Positions 33,758 through 43,217 of a stretch of DNA of 64,000 bases are shown here, one piece after another (the stretch's first letter is position 1; each line of letters opens with the position of its first letter). Source of the DNA: Hallerella sp964397425 (GTDB lineage Bacteria; Fibrobacterota; Fibrobacteria; Fibrobacterales; Fibrobacteraceae). The stretch lies in NCBI GenBank assembly GCA_964397425.1, contig CAYNID010000004.1, positions 124,001-188,000 on the forward strand. The letters run 5' to 3'. The translations under genes and the position numbers were made by a program. Below the pieces are notes generated by a model. It saw only the letters and a program-made list of their open reading frames with translations, ran no database searches and was not told where the DNA came from.

Positions 33758-35586
33758 AACCCACATCCGTCATTGGAGTCATCCTTTTAGTTGGCCTCTT
33801 CATCTGGTCGATGTCCATGTCCACCGCCCGCGTACAACAAGCGGACGAAGCTGCCCATGCCAAAACGGAGTCGTCCGAATCCGTCCGCACCTCTTCGCTC
33901 CAGATTCCGGAGCTTTCGCCTTTGGATTCTTCGAAGATTGCCCCCGTCTCGCTTTCCGGAGAAGCAAAACCGGCCGTTGAACCGGCACTCCAGGATTCTT
34001 CCAAGCAGGATTCCGCCCAAATTCCGGCAAAGCCCGTCTCTCCGCGGAAAGTGAAAATTGAAACGGAACATTTTTCTGCGATTCTTGACAACCGCGGCGC
34101 AAAAATTGCGAGCGTCATTGTCAAGGCTCTCCCCGATTCCAATGGAAATTATCCTGAAATCATCGGAGATTCCGTCCAAGGCGCCCTGGGACTGAAAATT
34201 GACGGAGCGGATCTTTCCGATCAACTTTTTTCTCTTCCCGATGCGACGCCAGACTCCATTTATGTTTCCAAAGACACGAGTCTTGTTTTCACGTTCACCG
34301 ATCCGAACGGCAAAAAAGTCCACCGCCATTACAGCTTCACCCATTCCGGCGTGAGCATCAAACAGTCCATTTCGTTCGAAGGTTTTACACCCAAAAATTA
34401 CGACATCCTTTGGAACGGCGGAATGAAAGAAACCGAAGTTTTCCCCAAAGGGAAAAGCTTTGGCGGCGGAGCTTATTTCTTCAGCGAAGTAATTTTCAAC
34501 GATATGTATAGCGTGGAACGCGAAACAGTGCGCGACCGCGAAGTGTTCAACGAAAAAGAGGGAAAATTCCTTTGGGCGGGAATGCGCCGCAAATACGTGG
34601 CCGCCGTCATCAAGTTTCCCGAACCTTCCGGCGCCAAACTCATCGCCGAACATATCTCCGCCAAAGACGCGGACAGCAAAGATCCGGGAACATACCGGTT
34701 GAATCTTTCCGATTACATGGATGAACGCGAAACGATTGACTTTGACTTCATGATTCTTCCGCTGAACTGGTCCGACATCAAGAAATTCGATTTGGGATTT
34801 GAAAAAATCATTGTCAGCGGTTGGACCTGGTGCGGCGCAGACGTTTGGTTTGTCGGCCTTTGCGGATTTTTGCTCTGGTTGCTCAAAGCGTTCTATTCCA
34901 TCATTCCGAACTACGGCGTGGGAATCATCTTGCTCACGATTTTAGTCCGGATGTTGACCACTCCGCTTACACTCAAGCAGCTCCGTTCCACCAGGGAAAT
35001 GGGCAAGCTCAAGCCGGAACTCGATGCCATCAATGTCAAGTACCGGGCGGATCCCCGTCAAAAACAAGCCGCCATCATGGAACTTTACGCCAAGCATAAA
35101 ATCAATCCGATGGCTTCTTGCACGGGCGGCTGCCTTCCGATGCTCATCCAAATGCCGGTTTTCTTTGCGCTCTTCATGGTGTTCGGGCGGGCAATTGAAT
35201 TGCGCGGACAACCGTTCTTTGGCTGGATTGCGGATCTTTCCCGTTCCGATGTCATCTGGAGCGGATTCTCCATTCCTTACATCATGCCGGACGGCATCGC
35301 CATTTTGCCCATCGTGATGGTTTTCACGACTTACTTCCAAACGAAGCAGTCGATGAAATCCATGACCGATCCGGCGCAGCAAAAAATGATGGTTTGGATG
35401 ATGCCCATTATGATGTTCCTGTTCAGCGCGGTGATGCCATCGGGACTTGTCCTTTACTGGGTTATTTCAAACCTTTGGGGCATTGCCCAATATGCGATTG
35501 TCAACCGCAACCGCCCCGCTGCCGAACCTTCTACTTTGAAAGGGAAGAAAATCCAAGACGCGGTCATCGTCAAAAAGAAAAAGTAA
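33754..35586 (+). CDS. yidC: Membrane protein insertase YidC
   Basis: The 610-residue protein inserts and folds inner-membrane proteins. An N-terminal membrane anchor (1-20) is followed by a Ser/Glu linker and the large periplasmic beta domain (about 90-345). The conserved insertase core (from about 370) has YGVGIILLTILVR, TPLTLKQLRSTREM, the amphipathic loop and QMPVFFALFMVF, then the final helices with a Lys-rich tail. Overlap with yidD is 4 bases. A strong terminator follows. Confidence 0.97.
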   Translation: MKPTSVIGVILLVGLFIWSMSMSTARVQQADEAAHAKTESSESVRTSSLQIPELSPLDSSKIAPVSLSGEAKPAVEPALQDSSKQDSAQIPAKPVSPRKVKIETEHFSAILDNRGAKIASVIVKALPDSNGNYPEIIGDSVQGALGLKIDGADLSDQLFSLPDATPDSIYVSKDTSLVFTFTDPNGKKVHRHYSFTHSGVSIKQSISFEGFTPKNYDILWNGGMKETEVFPKGKSFGGGAYFFSEVIFNDMYSVERETVRDREVFNEKEGKFLWAGMRRKYVAAVIKFPEPSGAKLIAEHISAKDADSKDPGTYRLNLSDYMDERETIDFDFMILPLNWSDIKKFDLGFEKIIVSGWTWCGADVWFVGLCGFLLWLLKAFYSIIPNYGVGIILLTILVRMLTTPLTLKQLRSTREMGKLKPELDAINVKYRADPRQKQAAIMELYAKHKINPMASCTGGCLPMLIQMPVFFALFMVFGRAIELRGQPFFGWIADLSRSDVIWSGFSIPYIMPDGIAILPIVMVFTTYFQTKQSMKSMTDPAQQKMMVWMMPIMMFLFSAVMPSGLVLYWVISNLWGIAQYAIVNRNRPAAEPSTLKGKKIQDAVIVKKKK

Positions 35587-35611
35587 ATTCTCTTTTTGAA
35601 ATTTTCCAATG

Positions 35612-35643
35612 AAATATCGCCGCGAATGCGGCGATATTTTTAT
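35612..35643 (+). terminator. Terminator of yidC
   Basis: AAATATCGCCGC (35612-35623) pairs perfectly with GCGGCGATATTT (35628-35639) around GAAT, followed by T-rich sequence. Confidence 0.85.
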
Positions 35644-35644
35644 A

Positions 35645-35679
35645 CAAAAGAGGCGTGAACAAAATTCACGCCTCTTTTG
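35645..35679 (-). terminator. Terminator of cysS
   Basis: A 15-bp perfect stem, CAAAAGAGGCGTGAA with TTCACGCCTCTTTTG, closes on CAAAA. It lies just past the cysS stop and back to back with the yidC terminator. Confidence 0.85.
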
Positions 35680-35695
35680 ACTGATTGAAAACGAT

Positions 35696-37111
35696 CTATT
35701 TTCGAGTCCAAACGGTTCCTTGCGGACCGTCTTTGATTTCAACGCCCTTTTCTTTGAGCAAATCCCGGATGCGGTCGCTTTCCGCCCAGTTCTTTGTTTT
35801 GCGGGCTTCGGCGCGTTCTGCTATCAACTCTTCAATTTCTGCAGAATCATCCACCGCGTTCGGATCCTGTTTTTTGGCGTATTCTTTGCGGGGTTCATCT
35901 AATTTCAATCCGAGGACACGGTCGAAATCAGCGACAAGCGCTGCCTTTTCCCCTTCAGAAAGATCCGTTTTCAAAACGCTGTTGAGAATGCCCAATGCTT
36001 TCGGCATATTCAAATCATCCCCAATTGCATTTTTAAAATCTTCGCGCCATTTTTTGGCCTGTTCCGATTCAATCGCAGTCGCTTTTCCTATCAGCGGATC
36101 CGTTTTTTTGTGAAGGCTTTTCAACGCATCCCGTGCGCTGTCCAGCGATTCAAAACTGAAATTCAGATAATTGCGGTAATGGCTGGTAAGCGCGAAGAGG
36201 CGATAATCCAACGGATTGTAGCCTTTGTCTTCCAAAACGCTGACCGTAAGAAATTCTCCGGAACTCTTACTCATTTTGGCGCCGTCCAAACGCAAAAATT
36301 CTCCATGCATCCAAAAACGGGAAAACGGTTTTCCTGTCGCACATTCACTTTGAGCGATTTCATTTGTGTGGTGAACGCGGATATGGTCCGTGCCGCCGCA
36401 ATGGATGTCTAACGTAGGACCGTTATACTTCATCGCCATGGCGGAGCATTCGATGTGCCAACCGGGAAATCCGACTCCCCATGGGCTGTCCCATTCCATG
36501 AGGCGCTTCTTGTCTTTGGGGCTAAACTTCCAAAGGGCAAAATCTGTCGGAGCATGTTTTTCGCCCATATCAATGCGAGAGCCTTGGCGCAGGTTTTCCA
36601 CATCCAACCGGGCAAAATCCGCATAGTGCGGGTCTTTGAGACTGTCAAAATAAATGCCGTCCGAGGTTCGATAGGTAAAGCCCTTTTCTTCAAGCGTTTT
36701 GACCAAGGCGATTTGTTCTTGAATATGATCTGTCGCCCGGACCCATTTTGTCGGCTCTTTGATATTCAAAGCGTGCCAATCCTTCATGAATGCATCGGTA
36801 TAGTATTGGGCAATTTCCCAAACCGATTTGCCTTCACGGGCGGCGCCTTTTTCCATTTTATCTTCACCCGTGTCTTGATCGCTTGTCAAATGTCCCACAT
36901 CGGTGATGTTCACGATGTGATTCAATTTATAGCCGTAATACTCCAATGTTCTACAGAGGGTATCTTCGAAAATATATGTGCGCAGATTTCCAATGTGCGC
37001 ATAATGGTAAACAGTCGGTCCGCAACAATACATTTTAACGGTATCGTTTCCGGGTAAAAGACCGAAGGGTTCTTTCTTTCGAGATGCTGTATTGTAGAAT
37101 GAGAGTGACAT
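35696..37111 (-). CDS. cysS: Cysteine-tRNA ligase
   Basis: The 471-residue class I synthetase charges tRNA-Cys. The zinc-binding start YCCGPTVYHYAHIGNLR contains the HIGH-type motif, IVNITDVGHLT follows, WHIECSAMA is the second zinc region, and the KMSKS loop reads KMSKSSGEFLT. The C-terminal anticodon-binding domain is complete. No T-box leader is seen in the 5' region. Confidence 0.97.
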   Translation of the reverse strand: MSLSFYNTASRKKEPFGLLPGNDTVKMYCCGPTVYHYAHIGNLRTYIFEDTLCRTLEYYGYKLNHIVNITDVGHLTSDQDTGEDKMEKGAAREGKSVWEIAQYYTDAFMKDWHALNIKEPTKWVRATDHIQEQIALVKTLEEKGFTYRTSDGIYFDSLKDPHYADFARLDVENLRQGSRIDMGEKHAPTDFALWKFSPKDKKRLMEWDSPWGVGFPGWHIECSAMAMKYNGPTLDIHCGGTDHIRVHHTNEIAQSECATGKPFSRFWMHGEFLRLDGAKMSKSSGEFLTVSVLEDKGYNPLDYRLFALTSHYRNYLNFSFESLDSARDALKSLHKKTDPLIGKATAIESEQAKKWREDFKNAIGDDLNMPKALGILNSVLKTDLSEGEKAALVADFDRVLGLKLDEPRKEYAKKQDPNAVDDSAEIEELIAERAEARKTKNWAESDRIRDLLKEKGVEIKDGPQGTVWTRK

Positions 37112-37213
37112 AGTGTTTCAAATTTAGAAAATCTTCCCCTAGTCAATCCTCCAGGCGCAACAAGAACGTTTCCATTCCCCAGAAAAATTCCGTCCGCAGT
37201 CAAATTTCCATTT

Positions 37214-37515
37214 TACGAAAACGGCACGCCTTTGCCGCCTAAACCGAGCAAAACTCGCCAAATAGCAGAAAAGGCTTCCCGTGCGAATCCCATCAAAAAG
37301 AGTTTCCCGTCCACAGCCCAATTTCTAATTCCTAATTTCTCATTACCAATTACTACTCCCTCTTCCCTAATCCCTCATACTGCATTCCTCATTCCACGAA
37401 AACGGCTTGTCTGCACAGTCCAAACCGTACAAAATTCAACCAATTCGCAGAAAAGGCTCCCCGTAAAAACCCCTCCAAAGAAAGTTTCCTGTTCGCGGCT
37501 CCAATTCCGCATTCC
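37214..37515. repeat. Two degenerate direct repeats with AT-rich spacers, gene-free
   Basis: The intergenic stretch 37112-37584 holds two related blocks, about 37214-37330 and 37397-37515. Shared islands are ACGAAAACGGC, AAACCG, GCAGAAAAGGCT, CCCGT, GTTTCC and AATTCC in the same order. Between and after them are runs rich in AATTCCTAATTTC and ATTCCGAATTACGAATT. On the minus strand both blocks can be read as a short peptide pattern ending TGSLFC, which may be coincidental. This looks like a dispersed repeat or a decayed duplicated gene; I found no live gene. Confidence 0.55.
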
Positions 37516-37584
37516 GAATTACGAATTCCGAATTACACATTCCACTCTTCACACTTCAAACTCCCAATACCCAATTTCTAATTC

Positions 37585-38724
37585 CTAATTTTTCAAAGTC
37601 AACACTTTGCCGATATAGTCTTTGATTTTCTTTTCAAAACAACCCACATCCTTTGACTGCGTGCCGATGATTTCCGGATGATAAAAACCGGCGACAGCAA
37701 CAGCGGATTCCGTCACCGAACCAAAAGTCCTTTTGTCGAACGGAACGTCAAAATTTCCCATCCAATAGGGAACTTCCGCGAAGCGTTTAAAGCAATCCAC
37801 ATAACAATAATACGGGAGCTTTTGCGGATCCACATCGACGGCGTTTGCCGTCCGTTCCTTCAAAAAAGTCCGGCTGCGTTTCAACGCATTGATGTCGCGC
37901 AACGTGTAAAAGAGAATTTCCGGATTGTAACGATTTTTCCCAGGGTATTTCTCGACAAAATCCGAGACGTAATCCCAATCCGAAAGTGAAAAAACGGCTC
38001 CTTCGACTGTCCGGAATTTCGCATTCCAAACGTCAGCAAACTGAAGCCCGTTCCCCGGCGTTCTTTTGTAAAGCGCTACAATGACCGGGAATCCGTTCAC
38101 TGTAGAAGTCCCCGCAAATTCCCGGCTGTCGAATACGATGTGTTCCTGCAGGGAATAGTTTTCAAAAAAGGACTTCGCCGCTTTGAAATTCGCCTTTTTG
38201 ATCAGATAAGAAAGCGGATGTAAAATCACCGCATAATCCGCTTTCAATTTGTCATACGACTTCAAAAAGGAAATTCCAAAATCCCGAGAACGAAGGTCCG
38301 CATCAATTTGAAGATCGCCGCGCTTTATCCGACGCCTGATTTGGGACGTAACGTCATTATAGGGCGGATTTCCCACGACGACAAGAGTTTCTCCATCCCG
38401 GATTTTGAACCTGCTACGAGATGTTTTGAAAAGGGCATTTTCGTTGAATGTTTCGACTTTTGGAAAAACGCGTTTGACAGTCTCCACGGCGACAGCGTCC
38501 GCATCGTTTCCCACATACCGGTTTCCGGGCAGGGACTCTTGCAATTCAAAAAACGCCCCGTATCCGCATGAGCTGTCCAAAACCGCATTTCCGGACAACA
38601 GCCCATATCGAATCAGCCAGTCCCGGACGAGTGAAACGTATTTTTTCGGCGTGTAAAAACTTCCCCGGTTAATCCGTTCCACTGCATCGAGGTGAGACTG
38701 TGCGTGAATATCCGTTTTTTCCAA
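37585..38724 (-). CDS. Orphan N6-adenine DNA methyltransferase
   Basis: The 379-residue protein has a GSFYTPKKYVSLV entry typical of Eco57I-type enzymes, SAM motif I LDSSCGYGAFFEL, an acidic motif II (VGNDADAVAV) and the catalytic NPPYNDV (about residue 120). The C-terminal 200 residues would recognise the target. No nuclease gene is adjacent, so it is an orphan or regulatory methyltransferase, or the remnant of a restriction system. I chose the TTG at 38724 because AGGAG lies 5 bases before it and it starts one base after the GH57 stop; a TTG at 38754 overlaps the GH57 gene. Confidence 0.82.
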   Translation of the reverse strand: MEKTDIHAQSHLDAVERINRGSFYTPKKYVSLVRDWLIRYGLLSGNAVLDSSCGYGAFFELQESLPGNRYVGNDADAVAVETVKRVFPKVETFNENALFKTSRSRFKIRDGETLVVVGNPPYNDVTSQIRRRIKRGDLQIDADLRSRDFGISFLKSYDKLKADYAVILHPLSYLIKKANFKAAKSFFENYSLQEHIVFDSREFAGTSTVNGFPVIVALYKRTPGNGLQFADVWNAKFRTVEGAVFSLSDWDYVSDFVEKYPGKNRYNPEILFYTLRDINALKRSRTFLKERTANAVDVDPQKLPYYCYVDCFKRFAEVPYWMGNFDVPFDKRTFGSVTESAVAVAGFYHPEIIGTQSKDVGCFEKKIKDYIGKVLTLKN

Positions 38725-38725
38725 T

Positions 38726-41161
38726 TCAGCTCCTGTCGGACCCTCTTCGCTCAAAATTCAGCCAGTCAAACATCGGCAACAAGGCGCGGTTCCCCGGATT
38801 TTCCGTATCGGCGATATACTTTTGATAACTGGGGAACACCTGGTTTTCAAGAGAAGTTTTGTCGATGTTCAAGTTGAGCCAGCCCGCCATCGATATCAGT
38901 CCCGTGATATGCTTGACAACATTCTCTTCGCAATTTGCAGATGCCTTTTCTATCAATTCCGAAAGTTTTTTGTGGAACATCCGGCCTGTGCCGCCAAACG
39001 AGAAATGCGTCCGCAATTCAATTGCTTCGTCCACCAAATGATGAACATCTTCCAGCAGTTTTTCATCGTGCCCTTTCAAATATTCAAGGGCCATCTCGTG
39101 AATTTTCGCGTTGATTTCCAAAGAAAGCGCCTTGCGCATCGTATCCGTGAGCGTGTGATCCTGATCGGCAAGAGAGTCTATCGAAAGGCCGTGCGAAAGG
39201 GCAAAGCCGTTGAACGCCTTGGTGACTTCTTCTAACCGGGAGCGCGTCAACAGCTGATTGATATGGCGCAAAGAATCGCTTATCAAATGCCGCATCCGCA
39301 CGACGTACGCAGTCGGGAATAGATTTTTCAACTCTGCAATCGAAACATCCGGATTGTCGACAAACGAAACGGAAGACGGTTCCACGCCGCTGAAAACAAC
39401 AGCAACAATCCGGCCCATTTTGTCGTTGACGACAAGAATTGTCGCTTCTGTACGTTCTGCGATATCCGCATCATCAAACACAACTTCTACAATCGTTTCG
39501 TTTTTCCGCGAACCGACAATCCGCGCCACCATCCGGGAATCCACTTTTGACGGATCTTCGAATTTATCCAGTCCCATGTGAAGAACGACAGCCCTTTCCG
39601 CCAAAAGCTTCAGGGCGACAGGCATGTCGGGCATCGCATAGCGGACAAAAACTTCTGTTCCGCTCCAGTGGTGTTCATTCGACTGCGCGCGGCCAAGAAT
39701 GCTCATGAACTGATCGCGCAGCGGATGATTGATGGGAAGGAACGGGCGCAAAAGTTCCATGGCGCGTTCTGCATAGCGCATGTTTTGCACCGGTTCAAGG
39801 CCTTCGATGTCGTTGAAGAACCAGCCACAGCTCGTGAATGAGAACAGGCAGAATTTTTGAATTTCCAACAGGCGAACCGCCGTCGCGCGGGCTTTGGAAT
39901 CGTCTGGATTTTTCAAAATTTCGCCAAGAAATTTGTCTTTGCGGGAACCGTCTTCGGGCTTCACCAGAACATCGACATAACGGTTCCGTGCTTCCCAAGG
40001 ATCCACTTTTGAAATCTTTTCAAATTCGCGGAGGAAAACGTCATCGGCAAATTTTTTCAAATAGTTCATGGCGTCGCGGAGGGGCGTTCTCCACTTTTGA
40101 TTCCAACCGGGGCCGCCACCTGTCGAACATCCGCAATCGCGATACCAACGGCCAACGCCATGCGCGCAGCTCCAGGCGCAACCTTCCGAATGGGCGTTTT
40201 TCAGTTTGACTTCGTATTGGGGCGGAAAATGTTCGCGAAACCAGCCAAAGTTCACAGGCACCATGTCATGTTCCGGCGCATAATGGTTAAAAAGCCAAGC
40301 GGCGCACATATCGCCAAACGGTTCATGGTGCCCATAAGATTCCCCGTCCGTTCCAATGCTCACCAGTTGAGGCTCGTCACGGTTCGGATCGAACGCGTCT
40401 TGAATCCGTTTTCCAAAGACATTCGCGTCGCGGAGAAGATGTTCAAAGCCCACCGCACTAGAAAGCCACGGGTTGTAAAAGAACACGTCCAAATAGCCGT
40501 CGCAGATTTTGTTGCCTTCGGCATCTACCGGGAATATGCGGTATGGCCGCGTCGTATCGATATCCGTATTTTCGCAACCTTTCCAATCCTTTCCTCCGAT
40601 GGGGCGGAAACTTTCCGCTTGCGTCGGAGAAAGAATGGTAAACTGGATTCCTTCGCGGATAAGATCCACGACAACATCCATGTTGATGGCTGTTTCTGCA
40701 AGCCACATCGCTTCGGGCTTTCTTCCAAAATGCGATTCAAAATCGGCAATTCCCCAGCGAATTTGCGTGATGCGATCTTGCGGAGACGCTAACGGCATGA
40801 TGATGTGGTTATAAACCTGCGCAATCGCGTTTCCATGACCAAGGCGCTTTAGCGTTTTCGCATCGGCTTCTTGAATCCGACGATAAGTGTCCGGCAGATG
40901 AGTGCGAATCCAGCCCATCAAGGTCGGGCCCATGTTGAAGCTCATGTATTCATAATTGTTGACAATATTTTGAATGCGGCCGGAAGCGGAAAGGATTCGG
41001 CTCGCAGCATTGGGGCTGTAACACTGCGCCGCGATTCGGTCATTCCAGTCGTGAAACGGCGAGGCGCTCGGTTGATTTTCAATTTCCCCGGTCCAAGGAT
41101 TTTCACGGGGCGGCTGATAAAAGTGTCCGTGAATTGCAAAATAAAGCGGTTGTTTTGACAT
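38726..41161 (-). CDS. Glycoside hydrolase family 57 protein with DUF3536
   Basis: The 811-residue protein has a GH57 catalytic domain (about 1-400). Features are IHGHFYQPPREN, HGNAIAQVYNHIIMPL, MWLAETAINMD with the expected nucleophile Glu, and GTDGESYGHHEPFGD with the acid/base Asp. A DUF3536 region follows (about 440-800). GH57 proteins act on alpha-glucans such as glycogen or starch, which would suit storage-glycogen turnover; no signal peptide is present. The start follows a short intergenic stretch after queA. Confidence 0.88.
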   Translation of the reverse strand: MSKQPLYFAIHGHFYQPPRENPWTGEIENQPSASPFHDWNDRIAAQCYSPNAASRILSASGRIQNIVNNYEYMSFNMGPTLMGWIRTHLPDTYRRIQEADAKTLKRLGHGNAIAQVYNHIIMPLASPQDRITQIRWGIADFESHFGRKPEAMWLAETAINMDVVVDLIREGIQFTILSPTQAESFRPIGGKDWKGCENTDIDTTRPYRIFPVDAEGNKICDGYLDVFFYNPWLSSAVGFEHLLRDANVFGKRIQDAFDPNRDEPQLVSIGTDGESYGHHEPFGDMCAAWLFNHYAPEHDMVPVNFGWFREHFPPQYEVKLKNAHSEGCAWSCAHGVGRWYRDCGCSTGGGPGWNQKWRTPLRDAMNYLKKFADDVFLREFEKISKVDPWEARNRYVDVLVKPEDGSRKDKFLGEILKNPDDSKARATAVRLLEIQKFCLFSFTSCGWFFNDIEGLEPVQNMRYAERAMELLRPFLPINHPLRDQFMSILGRAQSNEHHWSGTEVFVRYAMPDMPVALKLLAERAVVLHMGLDKFEDPSKVDSRMVARIVGSRKNETIVEVVFDDADIAERTEATILVVNDKMGRIVAVVFSGVEPSSVSFVDNPDVSIAELKNLFPTAYVVRMRHLISDSLRHINQLLTRSRLEEVTKAFNGFALSHGLSIDSLADQDHTLTDTMRKALSLEINAKIHEMALEYLKGHDEKLLEDVHHLVDEAIELRTHFSFGGTGRMFHKKLSELIEKASANCEENVVKHITGLISMAGWLNLNIDKTSLENQVFPSYQKYIADTENPGNRALLPMFDWLNFERRGSDRS

Positions 41162-41190
41162 GTTGTTAATTATTCCGTTGTCTAAAGTTG

Positions 41191-42237
41191 TTAAAGAATC
41201 AGCATCCCATCGCCGTAACTGAACAGGTGAAGTCCGTGTTCAACGGCATAATGGTAAGCGGCAAGAGTTTTTTCCCGCCCGTAAAAAGCGGCAACGAGCA
41301 AAATGAGCGAACTTTTCGGCCAATGAAAATTTGTCAAAATGCCATTCGCAATTTTATAACGGTAACCCGGGTAAAAGAAAGCGTGCGTAACTCCCGTTTG
41401 CGCCTTGAGCGTTCCATCTTCGGCTGCAACCGTTTCAATGACGCGGGTGCTTGTCGTTCCAATGGGAACTATGCGACCGCCCGCCTTGCGGGATTCGTTG
41501 ATGAGTTCCGCATTTTCTTCGGTCAATTCGTAATGTTCCCCATGCATCTGGTGATTCCGAAAATCTTCTTCCGAAATATTCTGGAATGTTCCCGGTCCAA
41601 CATGGAGCGTCACTTCGGCGACTTTCACCCCTTTCGCTTTTAACTCGGCAAGCATTTGTTCACTGAAATGCAAACTGGCAGTCGGAGCGGCGACCGCACC
41701 ATTGTATTTGGCGAAAATAGTCTGATAAGCTTTTTTGTCTTCTTCATCGTCCGGACGGTTGATATACGGCGGAAGGGGAACATGCCCTTGACGGTTCATC
41801 ACGGCTTCAAGTTCCACGGGCGTCGCGTCAAAGCGCAAAATACGCGCTCCATCCGGATTCACGCCTTCAACCCACACGCGGACTCCGGCGATTTCAAGCT
41901 CCCTGCCCACAGGAAACGCCTTACCGGGACGCACCCAGGCTTCCCAGCGCGCCTTTCCCTCTTCACTGGGAAAGAGCGTTTGCACCAACAGGATTTCCAC
42001 CTGGCCGCCGTGCAACGTATGCCCAAACAAACGCGCCGGAATCACTTTGGTATTGTTCACCACAATGCAATCTCCGGAACGGAAAAAATCAACCATCCGG
42101 GCCGCCGGAACAATTTCAAGCGGGCCGCCATCTTGTGGGCAATGCAAAATTTTGGTTTTGCCTTTTCCCGGTGACCGCGTCGCTATCAACTCTTTGGGAA
42201 ATTCAAACGAATAGTCGGAAAGTCGATTCGAAATCAT
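41191..42237 (-). CDS. queA: S-adenosylmethionine:tRNA ribosyltransferase-isomerase
   Basis: The 348-residue enzyme transfers ribose from SAM to 7-aminomethyl-7-deazaguanine in tRNA during queuosine synthesis. SDYSFEFPKELIATRSP, the VVNNTKVIPARLFG strand, LHVGPGTFQNI and the C-terminal TNFHWPKSSLILL match the family closely. Its start overlaps the WYL gene stop by 4 bases. Confidence 0.96.
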   Translation of the reverse strand: MISNRLSDYSFEFPKELIATRSPGKGKTKILHCPQDGGPLEIVPAARMVDFFRSGDCIVVNNTKVIPARLFGHTLHGGQVEILLVQTLFPSEEGKARWEAWVRPGKAFPVGRELEIAGVRVWVEGVNPDGARILRFDATPVELEAVMNRQGHVPLPPYINRPDDEEDKKAYQTIFAKYNGAVAAPTASLHFSEQMLAELKAKGVKVAEVTLHVGPGTFQNISEEDFRNHQMHGEHYELTEENAELINESRKAGGRIVPIGTTSTRVIETVAAEDGTLKAQTGVTHAFFYPGYRYKIANGILTNFHWPKSSLILLVAAFYGREKTLAAYHYAVEHGLHLFSYGDGMLIL

Positions 42238-43217
42238 AACGCCTTCGCTGATTTTTCAAGCAAATCCCGCAATTCTTTTTTGAGATTTTCGGGCTCGTTA
42301 ATTTTGACAAACGGCAAAACGCCAAGCAGCCAACTGCGGAGATCGGGAGTGTCAAAAATGGAAAGTTCGACAACCATCGGATTTTGCTGCCGGAATTTCA
42401 CCGGAGGATTAAAATGCGCTTCGTGGAATTGCGTTTTCAACCACGGATCTTCTACCGTCATCACCAATTTGATTTTCGGATAATTGTTTTCGTTTGAAAT
42501 TCCGATGAATTTTCCAAAACAGTTGAGGTAAAGTTTTTTGTAGTCAAATTCAATCGGCGGAAAATACGCTCCTGTCTTATGGAAATTTTTAATCCGCCGC
42601 ACGGCGAACAGCTTGATTTGTTCACCGACCTTTCCCACCAGATAAAGCGTGTCTATCCGCAAAATAAGTTTAAGCGGGCACACTTCCCATTTTTCTTCTT
42701 TGGAATCGCGCGCCGCTTTATAAGTCACGTTCAACTTGGCGCGCAATTTGATGGCATCCAAGATTTTGTCGACATTTGAATCGCGATCCGGACGACGTTC
42801 GTCATATTCCGAAAAAGGTCCCAGGTCAAAAATGAAATCTTCATCGACATTCATCGCCCGGCTCACCAGTTCCGTATCCGAAGCCGGGTCTCCAGAAAGA
42901 AAACGGACAGCCCGTTCAAGATGTTTTCCGTGAAGCGCAGAAATGCCTGTGCGCTCTAAAACTTTTTGCACCGACTTGAGTCCACGAATAATCGCATCGG
43001 GCCGTTTCGCCGCCATCGGATGCAAGAAATACCGTTTTGGAGAAGTCTTTTCAATTTGAAGCCCGCAATCCTCCGCTTTGAGGACTTCGAGATACCTGTA
43101 AATAGACCGCTGATTGCAATTCATGTACTCGGCGAGTTCCGAAAGCGTCGCGGACCGATTGGGCGGACTGAGGCGATTTTTCAATTCGTTTAATTTTTTG
43201 TAAGTTGACTTGGCCAT
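42234..43217 (-). CDS. WYL-domain transcriptional regulator
   Basis: The 327-residue protein has an N-terminal helix-turn-helix (about 15-60, ATLSELAEYMNCNQRSIYRYLEVL) and a WYL-like sensor (about 145-210, LNVTYKA... LYLVGKV) with a C-terminal WCX-type part. WYL regulators often respond to nucleic-acid or nucleotide ligands and are common near defence loci, but no such locus is adjacent here. AGGAGGG precedes the ATG. The next gene's 3' end overlaps its first 28 bases. Confidence 0.85.
   Translation of the reverse strand: MAKSTYKKLNELKNRLSPPNRSATLSELAEYMNCNQRSIYRYLEVLKAEDCGLQIEKTSPKRYFLHPMAAKRPDAIIRGLKSVQKVLERTGISALHGKHLERAVRFLSGDPASDTELVSRAMNVDEDFIFDLGPFSEYDERRPDRDSNVDKILDAIKLRAKLNVTYKAARDSKEEKWEVCPLKLILRIDTLYLVGKVGEQIKLFAVRRIKNFHKTGAYFPPIEFDYKKLYLNCFGKFIGISNENNYPKIKLVMTVEDPWLKTQFHEAHFNPPVKFRQQNPMVVELSIFDTPDLRSWLLGVLPFVKINEPENLKKELRDLLEKSAKAL

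Noticed and set aside
35640..37200. T-box leader for cysS or pheS
   Set aside because: No specifier loop or T-box sequence in either 5' region, and the pheS leader is under 90 bases.
40097..40792. A 231-codon plus-strand frame opposite the GH57 gene
   Set aside because: Shadow of the GH57 coding strand.
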